Shown one piece after another: positions 1 to 8,171 of a stretch of 64,000 nucleotides of DNA. A program made the position numbers and the translations under genes. Position 1 is the stretch's first letter; each line of letters starts with the position of its first letter. The DNA is from Anaerolineales bacterium UBA2317. GTDB lineage: Bacteria; Chloroflexota; Anaerolineae; Anaerolineales; Villigracilaceae. The notes beneath the pieces were generated by a model. It was not told where the DNA came from. It did no database searches and saw only the letters and a program-made list of their open reading frames with translations. The stretch covers positions 75,685 through 139,684 of the forward strand of contig DDVH01000015.1 of assembly GCA_002345215.1 (NCBI GenBank), written 5' to 3'.

Positions 1-353
1 TTGAAGGCTGGAACTTTGTAGTCTGTTCTTTCGTGCCGCGTTTATTTGACTATCATCCCGAAGGCATTCCCGCACCATATAATCATTCCAACATCCAATC
101 TGATGAAGTGATTTATTATGCCGAAGGAAATTTTATGAGTCGCAAGGGAATTGAAAGAAGCGATATTAGTATGCATCCGTTTGGTTTGCCACATGGTCCG
201 CAACCTGGAATGACAGAAGCCTCAATTGGCAAAACTGAAACACAAGAATTAGCTGTGATGGTGGATACATTCCATCCATTACATTTGACAAAACAAGCCG
301 TTGAAATGGAAAAAGAATATATGGCTACTTGGCTCGAAGGGGATGGGGAATAA
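1..353 (+). CDS. hmgA: Homogentisate 1,2-dioxygenase-like protein, C-terminal part
   Basis: The start lies before the window; the open frame begins at base 3 and runs to TAA at 351-353. The visible residues contain EGWNFVVCSFVPRLFDYHP, then IPAPYNHSN, SDEVIYYAEG, FMSRKG and HPFGLPHGP. These match the conserved cupin core of homogentisate dioxygenase, the Fe(II) enzyme that opens the ring of homogentisate to maleylacetoacetate in tyrosine and phenylalanine breakdown. The end of the protein, with LAVMVDTFHPLHLTK, is also typical. Only about the last 116 residues are present, so the N-terminal half cannot be assessed. The next gene is an unrelated lipoprotein, separated by a dispersed repeat. 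Family assignment is confident; enzymatic identity is inferred. Confidence 0.85.
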   Translation, partial: EGWNFVVCSFVPRLFDYHPEGIPAPYNHSNIQSDEVIYYAEGNFMSRKGIERSDISMHPFGLPHGPQPGMTEASIGKTETQELAVMVDTFHPLHLTKQAVEMEKEYMATWLEGDGE

Positions 354-364
354 ATTAAATCTTT

Positions 365-449
365 GTCACTCTGAGCGATAGCGAAGAGTCTCTTAGATAA
401 TCTTCGAGATTCTTCGCCGCAAAGAACAAGAGCGCGGCTCAGAATGACA
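365..449. repeat. Dispersed palindromic repeat, copy 1
   Basis: The ends are inverted (GTCACTCTGAGC at the left, GCTCAGAATGACA at the right), and the right two-thirds, from TCTC...AGATAATC through GAGATTCTTCGCCGCAAAGA, is nearly identical to 27828-27936. It fills the gap between the dioxygenase and the next lipoprotein gene. This looks like a REP/MITE-like element and has no coding content of its own. Confidence 0.8.
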
Positions 450-470
450 TATTTCAATTTGGAGAATCGA

Positions 471-1190
471 ATGAAGAGAATTTATGTTTTATTTTTTATA
501 ACGGCATTATTACTTTCATCTTGTAATCTGCCATCTGCGAGTTCGCCAGAATCTGCTGAGGCTGTGCAAACATCTGCCGCATTGACTGTCGAAGCGGCAC
601 TGAAAACTCCGTTAGCCAGCCCAACCTTAGCATCAACAAGTAATGATGCCCAAGCCACATCAGACAACTCATCTTCTGGGGAACCGTTTGCAAGTTTTGA
701 AGATGTGACCAATTGCCGAACAGGTCCGGGCGTCAATTATGAACGCATTACACAAATCACACCACAAGATGCCGTTGAAATTATTGGATTTTATCCGCCA
801 AATTATTGGGTTGTGATGACCGATGCCGGTCCATGTTGGGTGGCGGGAGAATTTGTAACGCCATCTGGCAGTTTAGCGGCAGTGCCAACTGTCACTGCAC
901 CACCTACACCTCAAGGTGGCGCGCCAGATAATGTCAGTTTACAACAATGGAATATAGATTGTAACTATGCCACCAATGAAGCCAATGTGACTATCCGCTG
1001 GACAGATAAAGAAGATGAATCTGGTTATCGGGTTTTTAGAAATAATGAATTGATCGCTGAACTCGTCGCAAATAGCAACACCTTCACAGAAACCATCTCG
1101 TTATTATCTGGTCAAAGTGTTGGGTATTATGTCGTGGCTTTCAATAGTGCTGGAGATACGAGTAGTAAGTCTATTACGTTGACTTGTTGA
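471..1190 (+). CDS. Lipoprotein with SH3b and fibronectin III-like domains
   Basis: A 239-residue exported lipoprotein. The N-terminus is a lipoprotein signal with lipobox LLLSSC (Cys about 18), followed by a Ser/Ala/Thr-rich linker. Residues about 75-130 look like a bacterial SH3 domain, with NCRTGPGVNYERI followed by a WVVMTDAGPCWVAGEFV strand. A Pro/Thr linker leads to a C-terminal beta-sandwich with Trp and Tyr spacing like fibronectin type III (VTIRWTDKEDESGYRVFRN). I chose ATG 471 over the in-frame ATG at 444 because GGAGAA precedes it and the signal peptide starts there; the upstream codons belong to the dispersed repeat. It probably sits on the outer face of the membrane and binds cell-wall or surface material. 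No specific function is recognised. Confidence 0.8.
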   Translation: MKRIYVLFFITALLLSSCNLPSASSPESAEAVQTSAALTVEAALKTPLASPTLASTSNDAQATSDNSSSGEPFASFEDVTNCRTGPGVNYERITQITPQDAVEIIGFYPPNYWVVMTDAGPCWVAGEFVTPSGSLAAVPTVTAPPTPQGGAPDNVSLQQWNIDCNYATNEANVTIRWTDKEDESGYRVFRNNELIAELVANSNTFTETISLLSGQSVGYYVVAFNSAGDTSSKSITLTC

Positions 1191-1252
1191 GAGATAAACC
1201 GATAAGCAATCATTGACCATGTATTCTTATGTCAGGCAATTTTGTTAAACAG

Positions 1253-1284
1253 AGTATTAGATATTTGTACCATTATCTAATACT
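1253..1284. terminator. Bidirectional hairpin between convergent genes
   Basis: An 11-bp perfect inverted repeat (AGTATTAGATA / TATCTAATACT) lies between two convergent lipoprotein genes, and its right arm covers the stop codon of the minus-strand gene. There is no long T-run, so it is a moderate terminator candidate for both strands. Confidence 0.55.
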
Positions 1285-2137
1285 TTGTGGGCCATAAATC
1301 TTTAGGAGTTTCTATACACATATTACCTTTAAGTTTTCCTAAGCTCTCTATGAATTCGTTGAGATTTGTTAGAGATTCTTCAATTGGCATAAATTCTGGA
1401 ATATCTTCTGTTGGGACATGTAGATAAACAATTGCTTCTTCAAAACTCATTGGATAATTTGGTTTCCAAAGATATAAAAAAGGAGAGTTTGCATCTTGAT
1501 AACAAACTTTGACATTTTCTTGAGTACTTGAGGTTATTGTTCTACTGTATTCAGCCAATATTCCTTGCTCAGGATAAAACAACACTAACCGAAATCCTTC
1601 GTCTTGATGCCCACGAATATACATTTCTTTTGGAATGCCAAAGTTGGCAATTATGTTATTAAAATGCGTCATAGGGGCAAAGTCAAAATTATAAATTACC
1701 ATAGATTTAACAATGCCCTTTTCAAGATAGTATGTGTGAAATAAAACCTTTCCATGTTCATCATTTGGTGTGGGTGGATTTATATATACTAATCCATCTT
1801 CAAAAATCGGGTAAGAAATACAACAACCAGTTGAAAGAGATCCTAATGTTTTAGCCACTTCTTCCCATGTCGTTACACTTGGGTGAACGCCCCACCAACA
1901 AGGCAACTGACAATTATTATTGGTCTCCAACAAAATTATTGATTGTTGTCGCGCTTCTTCAAATGGAAGTATAGGTACTATATTTATATTTGGCGTAACA
2001 GTAGCAACAACTGTTATAGTAAGTTTTGCAGTAGGTGTCGTGAGAATAGCAACACTAGTAGGATTTATTGGCGGGGTTTGAATGCCAGCACATCCTACTA
2101 ACAAAATACTAATAAGAACTATTGAAATGTATTTCAT
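1277..2137 (-). CDS. Conserved Anaerolineae-type lipoprotein, unknown function
   Basis: A 286-residue lipoprotein starting MKYISIVLIS with lipobox LLVGC (Cys 16), a Thr/Pro linker, and a globular domain with the signature NCQLPCWWGVHP followed by TTWEEVAKTLGSL. I have met this C-x-LPCWWG type of domain only in uncharacterised Chloroflexota lipoproteins. The start is ATG 2137: AAAGG precedes it, whereas the longer reading from 2161 runs into the RHS-derived gene upstream and spoils the signal peptide. It begins 11 bases after the end of the broken RHS tip gene, the position where an immunity gene often stands. Immunity is only a guess, because the protein looks like a general surface lipoprotein. 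No enzymatic motif is visible. Confidence 0.65.
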   Translation of the reverse strand: MKYISIVLISILLVGCAGIQTPPINPTSVAILTTPTAKLTITVVATVTPNINIVPILPFEEARQQSIILLETNNNCQLPCWWGVHPSVTTWEEVAKTLGSLSTGCCISYPIFEDGLVYINPPTPNDEHGKVLFHTYYLEKGIVKSMVIYNFDFAPMTHFNNIIANFGIPKEMYIRGHQDEGFRLVLFYPEQGILAEYSRTITSSTQENVKVCYQDANSPFLYLWKPNYPMSFEEAIVYLHVPTEDIPEFMPIEESLTNLNEFIESLGKLKGNMCIETPKDLWPTKY

Positions 2138-2148
2138 ATCTCGACCTT

Positions 2149-3120
2149 TTAATCTTTCCACAACGCCAGCCAGATAAAGTAAGGCATGTATTTATCCATC
2201 CAATCCGCACGCATTTTTCCATGATCAGGCAAATTGGTTGAAGAAGGTGGTGCTTGCCATCTATCAAAAGTCCATCCTAAAAACATATCAGCAAATTCCT
2301 CCGAAGGACTGCCCCCTGAATTCATTTGCCACATCAAAACTCCTTGTTCCGATGCAAAGCCATAATTTGGACCAGTGTCTTCATTTTCTCCTAAATCTAG
2401 CCTATTTGGAAAGTTTGGAATATAGCATGGTGACCAAGCTGTTTCTTGTGTTGCAGAGAGCAAATTTTCAGGTAACTTACCAAGTCTGTTATTAAATGCA
2501 TGACCTAACTCATGCACAACATTATTCATGAGCTTTTCATGCGTGGCATTATTTTTATAATTCTGCCCATCATCTGTTAAGAATAAAGTGGCAAAAGTAA
2601 TTTAATGGGCAGTATCAGTGACACCACCTTTGGGCACACAACTTGTTTCTGTATCAGGAACATTACCAGTAGAGGCATTGTTATTAATACACCATAAGGG
2701 GCGGCATCCATAGCAATTAGTGTCCCACTTAAAATTCACATATCCATAAATTCTGTTAAATGCAGTTGAGTAACTTCCACCATAAACTGTTGATAATTTT
2801 TTACCAACGTAAAAAACAGCATCACACACTGCATTTGTCGCTAAATCTGGCCAATCACCAACTAGATCTACATTGAAAGATGGATCAAAACATGGTTTAT
2901 ATCCGCTTGGATCAACATATTTTATTGGATTAGCGTAAGAATAAAGCCATCTATTAAGTGAAAGAGGTTTATTTACATCACCACTCCAAGTGTCGCGGTT
3001 CATAAAGCGCCCATCGGTTGGGTTGTAATATCTGGCGCGTAAGTAGGTTAATCCGCTGGGGTCGGTGCGTTCGCCTGTGAATCCGTAGTGAGTCGCTGAG
3101 TCACCTGTGGAGGAGGTCAT
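2149..3120 (-). pseudogene. RHS-repeat core plus metallopeptidase-like tip, truncated and nonsense-broken
   Basis: The frame reads from ATG 3120 through the RHS-associated core (YGFTGERTDPSGLTYLRARY, GRFMNRDTW, NRWLYSYANPIKYVDPSGY), then a variable C-terminal domain. An in-frame TAA at 2602-2604 interrupts it, and the same frame continues to 2149 with HELGHAFNNRLG (an HExxH zinc-peptidase motif) and EEFADMFLGW. The large N-terminal YD-repeat shell of an RHS protein is missing: a TGA lies five codons upstream of the ATG, and the typA terminator begins just beyond. There is no Shine-Dalgarno. It therefore looks like the tail of a polymorphic toxin or surface RHS protein that lost its 5' end and then gained a nonsense mutation. 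The alternative is a deliberately displaced orphan tip. Confidence 0.75.
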
Positions 3121-3145
3121 TTGGTGAGTGTATCAGAAATTCAAT

Positions 3146-3184
3146 AAAAAAATCCGAAGTGCTTCGCAAAGACTTCGGATTTTT
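3146..3184 (-). terminator. Intrinsic terminator after typA
   Basis: A perfect 13-bp stem (AAAAATCCGAAGT and its complement) with an 11-base loop. In minus orientation it is followed by a T-rich run. It lies about 50 bases beyond the typA stop and just before the RHS fragment. Confidence 0.85.
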
Positions 3185-3234
3185 AATTTATCAATTACCA
3201 TTTACTGATAACTGGTTACTATTCACTGATAACT

Positions 3235-5091
3235 TTAAGATTCCCCAAACTGCTCTTTTGCCTTCTTCGTTTGCCTACCGCGTTCATTGGCATCCAAAAT
3301 ACGTTTACGAATACGAAAGGCTTCGGGGGTCACTTCCAGTAACTCATCGTCGGCAAGGTATTCGATTGCCTCATCCAGAGACATGCGTCTGGGAGGTGTG
3401 AGGCGAATTTCCATATCGCCACCAGCCGAACGAATATTCGTCAAATGTTTTTTCTTGCACACATTCACAGAAATATCACCCGAACGCGCATTCTCGCCCA
3501 CCACCATACCTTCATACACTTCCACACCAGGTCCAACAAATAAAAAGCCACGCTCTTCAGCAGATTTCAACGCATACGCTGTCGTCGTGCCTGGCTCCCA
3601 AGCCACCAACGAACCGCTTTGTCTTGTATTCATTGAACCTGCTAATTCATCGTAACCATGAAAGATGGTGTTCATAATACCTGCGCCACGTGTAGATGTG
3701 AGGAACTGATAACGAAAACCGAGCAAGCCACGTGTAGGCACGATGTAAACCACACGCGTCGTTCCTTGACCTGCATCCTGCATATCCATCATTCGACCTC
3801 TTCTTGTGCCAAGCATTTCGACTACCGCCCCAATCGTCTCACTGCTGGTTTCAATATGAACTTCTTCATACGGTTCAAGAAGTGCGCCATCATCTGCCTT
3901 GTGATAAATCACCTCAGGGCGAGAGACTTGAAATTCATAACCTTCACGGCGCATGGTTTCAATTAAGATTCCCAAATGCAATTCACCACGACCTGATACT
4001 AAAAAGTTTTCAGCCGAATCTGTATCCTCAACGCGCAAAGATACATTCGTACGAAGTTCTTCGTATAAACGTTCACGCAAATTGCGTGATGTTCCCCACT
4101 TACCTTCTTTGCCAGCAAATGGAGATGTATTCACACCAAACGTCATGCGCACAGTTGGTTCTTCTACTTTAATCGTTGGCAATGCAACAGGGTTAGCAGG
4201 GTCGGATAACGTTTCACCGATAGAAATTTCATCTAAGCCTGCCAATGAAATAATATCTCCCGCAATCGCTTCTTCAATTTCAACTTTGTTCAAACCTTTG
4301 AAAGTGTAAAGATATTTTGCGGATTCAGATAAAACTGTCCCATCCATTTTGATGCGGGCAAGTTTTTGGTTGGCTTTAATTTTTCCTGCAAAAATACGCC
4401 CAACGGCGGTGACGCCACGATAATCGTCATAACCTAAAGTTGTCACTAACATTTGTAACGGAGCATCTACATCCACTTTGGGAGCAGGAATATGTTTGAG
4501 AATCGTATCAAATAAAGGTTGTAAATCCTCTCCCACTTCGGGAGTGAGACCTGCTTTGCCTGCGGTTGCTTGTGCATAAATAACAGGAAAATCTGCTTGC
4601 TCTTCACTAGCCCCTAATTCGATAAATAAATCAAAGGTTTCGTTCAATACGCGAGAAGGCTCTGCATCTTTACGGTCAACTTTGTTAATCACTACAATGG
4701 CTTTATGACCCATTTGCAAAGCCTTTTTCAACACAAAGCGAGTCTGTGGCATGGGACCTTCTGCGGCATCCACAAGCAAAAGCACACCATCTACCATGTT
4801 CATTACACGTTCTACTTCTCCACCAAAGTCAGCATGTCCGGGTGTATCTACAATATTTATTTTGATTGGATTGCCAGTTTGCGAATCATTAAGTGTGATA
4901 GCAGTATTCTTTGCAAGAATCGTAATGCCACGTTCACGTTCAAGGTCATTAGAATCCATAACGCGTTCGGCAATTTGTTGATTCTCACGAAAGGTATGAG
5001 ATTGACGAAGCAATCCATCTACAAGCGTGGTTTTCCCATGGTCAACATGGGCGATAATAGCAATATTACGGAGGTCGGTTCTTTCTATCAT
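3235..5091 (-). CDS. typA: Ribosome-associated GTPase TypA/BipA
   Basis: A translational GTPase of 618 residues, the normal TypA length. The G domain has G1 AHVDHGKTT (residues 14-22), G2 around RERGITI, G3 DTPGH (82-86) and G4 NKVD (136-139). These are followed by EF-Tu-like domain II, EF-G domain III/V-like segments (RGELHLGILIETMRREG) and the TypA-specific C-terminal domain with NEFR-type basic residues (FRIRKR). It binds the 70S ribosome and is linked to 50S assembly and stress or cold adaptation in other bacteria. ATG 5091 follows AAGGA. It is probably its own transcription unit, bounded by terminators on both sides. Identity is secure. Confidence 0.97.
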   Translation of the reverse strand: MIERTDLRNIAIIAHVDHGKTTLVDGLLRQSHTFRENQQIAERVMDSNDLERERGITILAKNTAITLNDSQTGNPIKINIVDTPGHADFGGEVERVMNMVDGVLLLVDAAEGPMPQTRFVLKKALQMGHKAIVVINKVDRKDAEPSRVLNETFDLFIELGASEEQADFPVIYAQATAGKAGLTPEVGEDLQPLFDTILKHIPAPKVDVDAPLQMLVTTLGYDDYRGVTAVGRIFAGKIKANQKLARIKMDGTVLSESAKYLYTFKGLNKVEIEEAIAGDIISLAGLDEISIGETLSDPANPVALPTIKVEEPTVRMTFGVNTSPFAGKEGKWGTSRNLRERLYEELRTNVSLRVEDTDSAENFLVSGRGELHLGILIETMRREGYEFQVSRPEVIYHKADDGALLEPYEEVHIETSSETIGAVVEMLGTRRGRMMDMQDAGQGTTRVVYIVPTRGLLGFRYQFLTSTRGAGIMNTIFHGYDELAGSMNTRQSGSLVAWEPGTTTAYALKSAEERGFLFVGPGVEVYEGMVVGENARSGDISVNVCKKKHLTNIRSAGGDMEIRLTPPRRMSLDEAIEYLADDELLEVTPEAFRIRKRILDANERGRQTKKAKEQFGES

Positions 5092-5114
5092 TTATATTCC
5101 TTATGTTTACACAC

Positions 5115-5145
5115 AAAAACCCTCGACATTGAGAGCCGAGGGTTT
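5115..5145 (-). terminator. Intrinsic terminator after the mannosyltransferase operon
   Basis: A 9-bp stem AAACCCTCG/CGAGGGTTT with an 11-base loop; in minus orientation the stem is followed by TTTT. It lies between the glycosyltransferase stop and typA. Confidence 0.75.
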
Positions 5146-5205
5146 AAATAGTTTTTTCGGCGTGCGGGCAGTATTTTATCAGATGGATTACGTTTGAGGA
5201 AGGGC

Positions 5206-5955
5206 TTACAACCGTGCCAACTTACCTGCTTTTCTAATATCACGATAATCCCACCACACTTGCCAAATGCGAATTGCGGCTTCGAGTTGAATTTTGAAAG
5301 ACATTTTTGATTTTCCAAAACGCCTATCAGCAAAATAAATTGGTGTTTCGCCAATTTTGAATTCTAAGCAATGTGCTAAATAAATCATTTCTACTAAAAA
5401 CACATATCCACTTGAATAAATATGCTCAAATGGAATTTGTCTTAACGCATCGCTACGCCACATTCGATAGCCCGTTGTGACATCATGCAATGGCAAACGT
5501 AAAATACCCCGTGCATAAAAATTCCCAAAGGCAGATAAATATTTTCGCCAGAGGGGCCAGTCTTTATCCACTGAACCACCCGAAATGTAACGTGAGCCTA
5601 GAACAATATCGTGAGATTCTAACAACTTTGACATTTCTAACAATGCCGTAGGATCATGAGAAAAATCCGCATCCATCTGGACTATGACTTGGGCATTGCT
5701 CGTCAATATTTTCTGAAACCCATTCAGATACGCCGAACGCAATCCCATTTTGCCGGGGCGATGCATCACTTCAATTCGGTTTGGATGTTCTTTAGCGAGT
5801 CTTTCTGCAATTTCGCCTGTGCCGTCTGGGCTGTTATCATCCACAACCAGCAAGTGAATATTGAGCGGAAGCGAAAATAAAGCGGAGACCAATTTAGGAA
5901 GGTTCTCCGCTTCGTTGTATGTTGGGGTTATTACTGTAATTTTCAAATCGTTCAT
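5206..5955 (-). CDS. Polyprenol monophosphomannose synthase (GT2, DPM1-like)
   Basis: A 249-residue GT-A fold glycosyltransferase without C-terminal membrane segments. ITPTYNEAENLP near the N-terminus, LVVDDNSPDGTG (D39/D40, nucleotide binding), QMDADFSHDP (D95, D97, the metal-binding DXD-like motif), GSRYISGG and TTGYRMWR are hallmarks of dolichol/polyprenol-phosphate mannosyltransferases. Enzymes of this family move mannose from GDP-mannose to a lipid carrier for use outside the membrane. GDP-mannose could come from the manC product encoded at 13805-14896. The ATG overlaps the stop of the response regulator gene in an ATGA, so it is translationally coupled and the last gene of the roadblock operon. 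The donor sugar could differ, for example glucose. Confidence 0.88.
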   Translation of the reverse strand: MNDLKITVITPTYNEAENLPKLVSALFSLPLNIHLLVVDDNSPDGTGEIAERLAKEHPNRIEVMHRPGKMGLRSAYLNGFQKILTSNAQVIVQMDADFSHDPTALLEMSKLLESHDIVLGSRYISGGSVDKDWPLWRKYLSAFGNFYARGILRLPLHDVTTGYRMWRSDALRQIPFEHIYSSGYVFLVEMIYLAHCLEFKIGETPIYFADRRFGKSKMSFKIQLEAAIRIWQVWWDYRDIRKAGKLARL

Positions 5956-6809
5956 TTATTCTTTAGGCTTATCAATTCCGTTTTTAATTGATTGACATCA
6001 CCTTTGTAACTCTTTAGCGAAGAAATATCACTAAGTTTGGCACTCAAACGGTCTTTTTGTTTCGCCATTTGCTCACGATCTTTCAATGGATAAAAATATT
6101 CCATAGATTGGTCTAAGCGCGAACGAAGTTTTTCACTTAAGTTTGACAAATTAGAAGGCGGTATAAGCAAAATAAAATCTGTAGGGCTTAAGTGACCGAG
6201 AAAATCTTCGGCGCGGCTGAATTCGCGTAGGGTATTACCAATCATCAAACTGATAGCGCGTAAGACATCATCAGAAGCGACAAAGCCGTATGCCTCACGA
6301 AAAGCGTCCATGTTACTTAATGAAACAAACAACAAAGCAGTATTATCTTTACCAAGCACATCGGAAAGTTTTTCATCAACCAATGCACCTTCTGGTAAAC
6401 CAGTGACAGGATTTGTTAAAGAACCTTGGCTGACACGATTTAACGCATTGCGCACACGCAATCGTAATTCTTGAATATCGAATGGCTTGGTGATGTAATC
6501 ATCCGCGCCGATTTCTAAACCTTGGAGTTTATCGGAACGGTCACGTTTTTCGGTTAAGAAGATAATCGGAATATCAGAGGTACGGCGGTCTTTTCGTAAA
6601 CGATGTGCTACTTCATAGCCGTCAATATCAGGCAAACGAATATCTAAAATTGCTAAATCTGGTGGAGATTGTTGAGCCGAACGAACGCCATCTTCACCCC
6701 AGTTAACAGTAGATACGTCATATTCCTGTGAACGGAAATATGCCGTCAGCATTTCGGCTACATCAGGGTCGTCTTCTACGATGAGGATTTTTGATTTAGT
6801 GTCTGCCAT
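5952..6809 (-). CDS. Response regulator with degenerate GGDEF domain
   Basis: A 285-residue protein. Residues 7-125 form a CheY-like receiver with the acidic pair D13/D14, phosphoacceptor D56 (LAILDIRLPD), T86 and K108 (ITKPF), all intact. Residues about 133-235 resemble a diguanylate cyclase fold (NPVTGLP, LLFVSLSNMDAFREAYG, DDVLRAISLMI), but the GGDEF signature is replaced by HLSPTDF, so cyclase activity is unlikely. The last 50 residues are Lys/Leu/Ser-rich and probably coiled coil. It follows the V4R gene by 18 bases and overlaps the mannosyltransferase gene by four. A pseudo-GGDEF can act as a GTP or c-di-GMP sensor or a dimerisation module. No histidine kinase is encoded in the window. 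Confidence 0.85.
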   Translation of the reverse strand: MADTKSKILIVEDDPDVAEMLTAYFRSQEYDVSTVNWGEDGVRSAQQSPPDLAILDIRLPDIDGYEVAHRLRKDRRTSDIPIIFLTEKRDRSDKLQGLEIGADDYITKPFDIQELRLRVRNALNRVSQGSLTNPVTGLPEGALVDEKLSDVLGKDNTALLFVSLSNMDAFREAYGFVASDDVLRAISLMIGNTLREFSRAEDFLGHLSPTDFILLIPPSNLSNLSEKLRSRLDQSMEYFYPLKDREQMAKQKDRLSAKLSDISSLKSYKGDVNQLKTELISLKNK

Positions 6810-6827
6810 GCCAGACCCTTATAGGTG

Positions 6828-7463
6828 TTAAGAGATTGGTTCTTTTTGTACGATGAATTCACAAACGCTATCGCCCATGGCAATGCATTTGGATTCGTTG
6901 ACACGGAATTCGTTTCCGCCGGAAACCCATTTAAGACTTTCTTGTAAAAGCCCAGTGGCAATAAAACATACAGGTTTATCGGCACCGGTTCTGCCCCAAC
7001 AACATGGGCATTTGTGAATCGTCCATACCCATTCTGTGTCTTTTTCTTCGACTGTGGTTTGTTGGTCTGAAAGTTGGGAGAAGATTTTTGCAAACGCGGG
7101 CAGACCAATTCTCAACTTGGATTGAAGCGGTAAAACAACAAAGGCTAAGTCGGCGGCGCCAGCTAAAGCTCCGAAGTTGCGTAATGCATCAGCAAAGGTG
7201 GCACGTCCAGCACGAAGTGCAAGACCTCTTCCACCGCGTGGTCCGTACATTTCTTCAAGTGCAGAACCAATTGCTGAAAGTTCAGCAAAATCAAAACCTT
7301 TATCGAGGTTATCAGGTGGATAGTTTTCAACATAGTGACCTAAACCACCAAGGTTGAGGATGGCGTTGAGACCATTTTTTCCCATTACTTCTTCGAGGGA
7401 TTTGATGGTGATTAGACCAAATTTGTTAGGGTAAAACAGACCGGCTTTTTGGATGGGGCTCAT
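6828..7463 (-). CDS. V4R (4-vinyl reductase) domain sensor protein
   Basis: A 211-residue soluble protein. The C-terminal third is a V4R domain: KCPCCWGRTGADKPVCF (Cys 152, 154, 155, 166), FIATGLLQESL, then C193 and DSVCEF (C201), the Cys pattern that can bind zinc or another ligand. The N-terminal part, with YGPRGGRGLALRAGRATF, is the helical lead-in seen in stand-alone V4R proteins, which act as small-molecule or hydrocarbon-ligand sensors in regulatory systems. It lies between the roadblock gene and a response regulator on the same strand, so a signalling role is inferred from context. GGAG precedes ATG 7463. The ligand cannot be predicted. Confidence 0.85.
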   Translation of the reverse strand: MSPIQKAGLFYPNKFGLITIKSLEEVMGKNGLNAILNLGGLGHYVENYPPDNLDKGFDFAELSAIGSALEEMYGPRGGRGLALRAGRATFADALRNFGALAGAADLAFVVLPLQSKLRIGLPAFAKIFSQLSDQQTTVEEKDTEWVWTIHKCPCCWGRTGADKPVCFIATGLLQESLKWVSGGNEFRVNESKCIAMGDSVCEFIVQKEPIS

Positions 7464-7473
7464 AGGTTCTCCA

Positions 7474-7845
7474 CTAAATCAACTTTGCCAAATCTTCGGC
7501 GGCGCGGCGCATGTCTAAGAAGATTAGACCAAGCTTGGCTTGTTCGCGAGCCAGAGCAGTGAGGACTGCTTCTTCGCCAACGGACATGAGAACTACATAT
7601 CCTTTGACGCCTTTTATGTATACTTGCTCTAAAGAGCCGCGTCCTAATTCACCGGCAATACGTTCACCCAATGATAACATTGCGGCGGACATAGCTGATA
7701 CACGGTCTTCTTCAACACCTTGCGGAAGTGCAGAGGCAATGCTTAAACCATCTACACTCACCACAGCTGATGCTTCAATATCAGGTGAGGATGCCTGTAA
7801 TTCGCGCAGGCGGTCTACCATTTGTTGTGTTCGGTTTTTAGACAA
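7474..7845 (-). CDS. Roadblock/LC7 domain protein (MglB-like)
   Basis: A 123-residue protein with a single roadblock fold: ASAVVSVDGLSIASALP, RVSAMSAAMLSLGERIAGEL, GSLEQVYIKGVKGYVVLMSVGEEAVLTAL. Such proteins dimerise and often regulate small Ras-like GTPases (MglA) or scaffold sensors. I place the start at TTG 7845 because GGAGGG lies about 7 bases upstream and it gives the usual N-terminus SKNRTQQMVDRL. Longer in-frame starts up to 8064 would cover the promoter and an AT-rich leader and give unlikely sequence. It is the first gene of a four-gene operon (roadblock, V4R, response regulator, mannosyltransferase). No GTPase partner is encoded nearby. Confidence 0.85.
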   Translation of the reverse strand: MSKNRTQQMVDRLRELQASSPDIEASAVVSVDGLSIASALPQGVEEDRVSAMSAAMLSLGERIAGELGRGSLEQVYIKGVKGYVVLMSVGEEAVLTALAREQAKLGLIFLDMRRAAEDLAKLI

Positions 7846-7871
7846 GCCAACCCTCCGGGGAAATGTAAATA

Positions 7872-7886
7872 CCTCAACTGTTGAGG
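7872..7886. promoter_or_regulatory. Operator-like palindrome in the roadblock operon leader
   Basis: CCTCAAC-T-GTTGAGG is a perfect 7+1+7 inverted repeat lying between the predicted transcription start (about 7906) and the Shine-Dalgarno at about 7853. A one-base spacer is too short for an RNA loop, so a dimeric DNA-binding regulator is more likely. The regulator is unknown. Confidence 0.5.
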
Positions 7887-7912
7887 ACGTTATCTTTAAT
7901 AATGATTTAGCA

Positions 7913-7941
7913 ATTTTAGAACAGGGCAGGGATTGTGTCAA
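7913..7941 (-). promoter_or_regulatory. Sigma70-type promoter of the roadblock operon
   Basis: On the minus strand TTGACA (7941-7936), a 17-base spacer and TAAAAT (7918-7913). The predicted start at about 7906 gives a leader of about 60 bases before TTG 7845. Confidence 0.75.
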
Positions 7942-8043
7942 GTAAGGGGTTTGCAAATTGGTAAGTTTGAAAAGTAAACGCAAAGAATTTTTAAATAAAT
8001 GTATTGAAAATTTGGTTTTGAAATTATCAATCGCGAAATTATA

Positions 8044-8072
8044 TTGACATGCTAATACCATCATGGTAAACT
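8044..8072 (+). promoter_or_regulatory. Promoter of tRNA-Asp
   Basis: A consensus TTGACA (8044-8049), 17-base spacer and TAAACT (8067-8072), followed by a GC-rich discriminator-like stretch and tRNA-Asp 18 bases later. Confidence 0.8.
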
Positions 8073-8090
8073 AGCGCGCGCTGTTAGATT

Positions 8091-8167
8091 GGTCTCGTGG
8101 TGTAGTGGCCTAACATGCGGCCCTGTCAAGGCCGAGATCGCGGGTTCGAATCCCGTCGGGACCGCCA
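8091..8167 (+). tRNA. tRNA-Asp (GTC)
   Basis: A full cloverleaf: acceptor GGTCTCG pairs with CGGGACC (one G-T), anticodon stem GGCC/GGCC around loop CTGTCAA with anticodon GTC, and T arm CGGGTTCGAATCCCG. The discriminator is G and the CCA (8165-8167) is encoded. Confidence 0.97.
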
Positions 8168-8171
8168 GAAT

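Noticed and set aside
1277..2137. Immunity protein for the RHS tip
   Set aside because: Position fits, but the protein is a lipoprotein of a type also found away from RHS genes, so the claim cannot be supported from sequence.
2602..2604. Recoding of TAA in the RHS fragment
   Set aside because: TAA has no known selenocysteine recoding, the residue position is not a redox Cys, and the gene is also truncated at the 5' end.
3287..4309. Several plus-strand ORFs opposite typA
   Set aside because: They are shadows of a well-conserved gene and show no family resemblance or ribosome binding sites.
7846..8064. N-terminal extension of the roadblock gene to 8064
   Set aside because: It would cover a consensus promoter and AT-rich leader; the TTG at 7845 has a good Shine-Dalgarno and gives the expected N-terminus.
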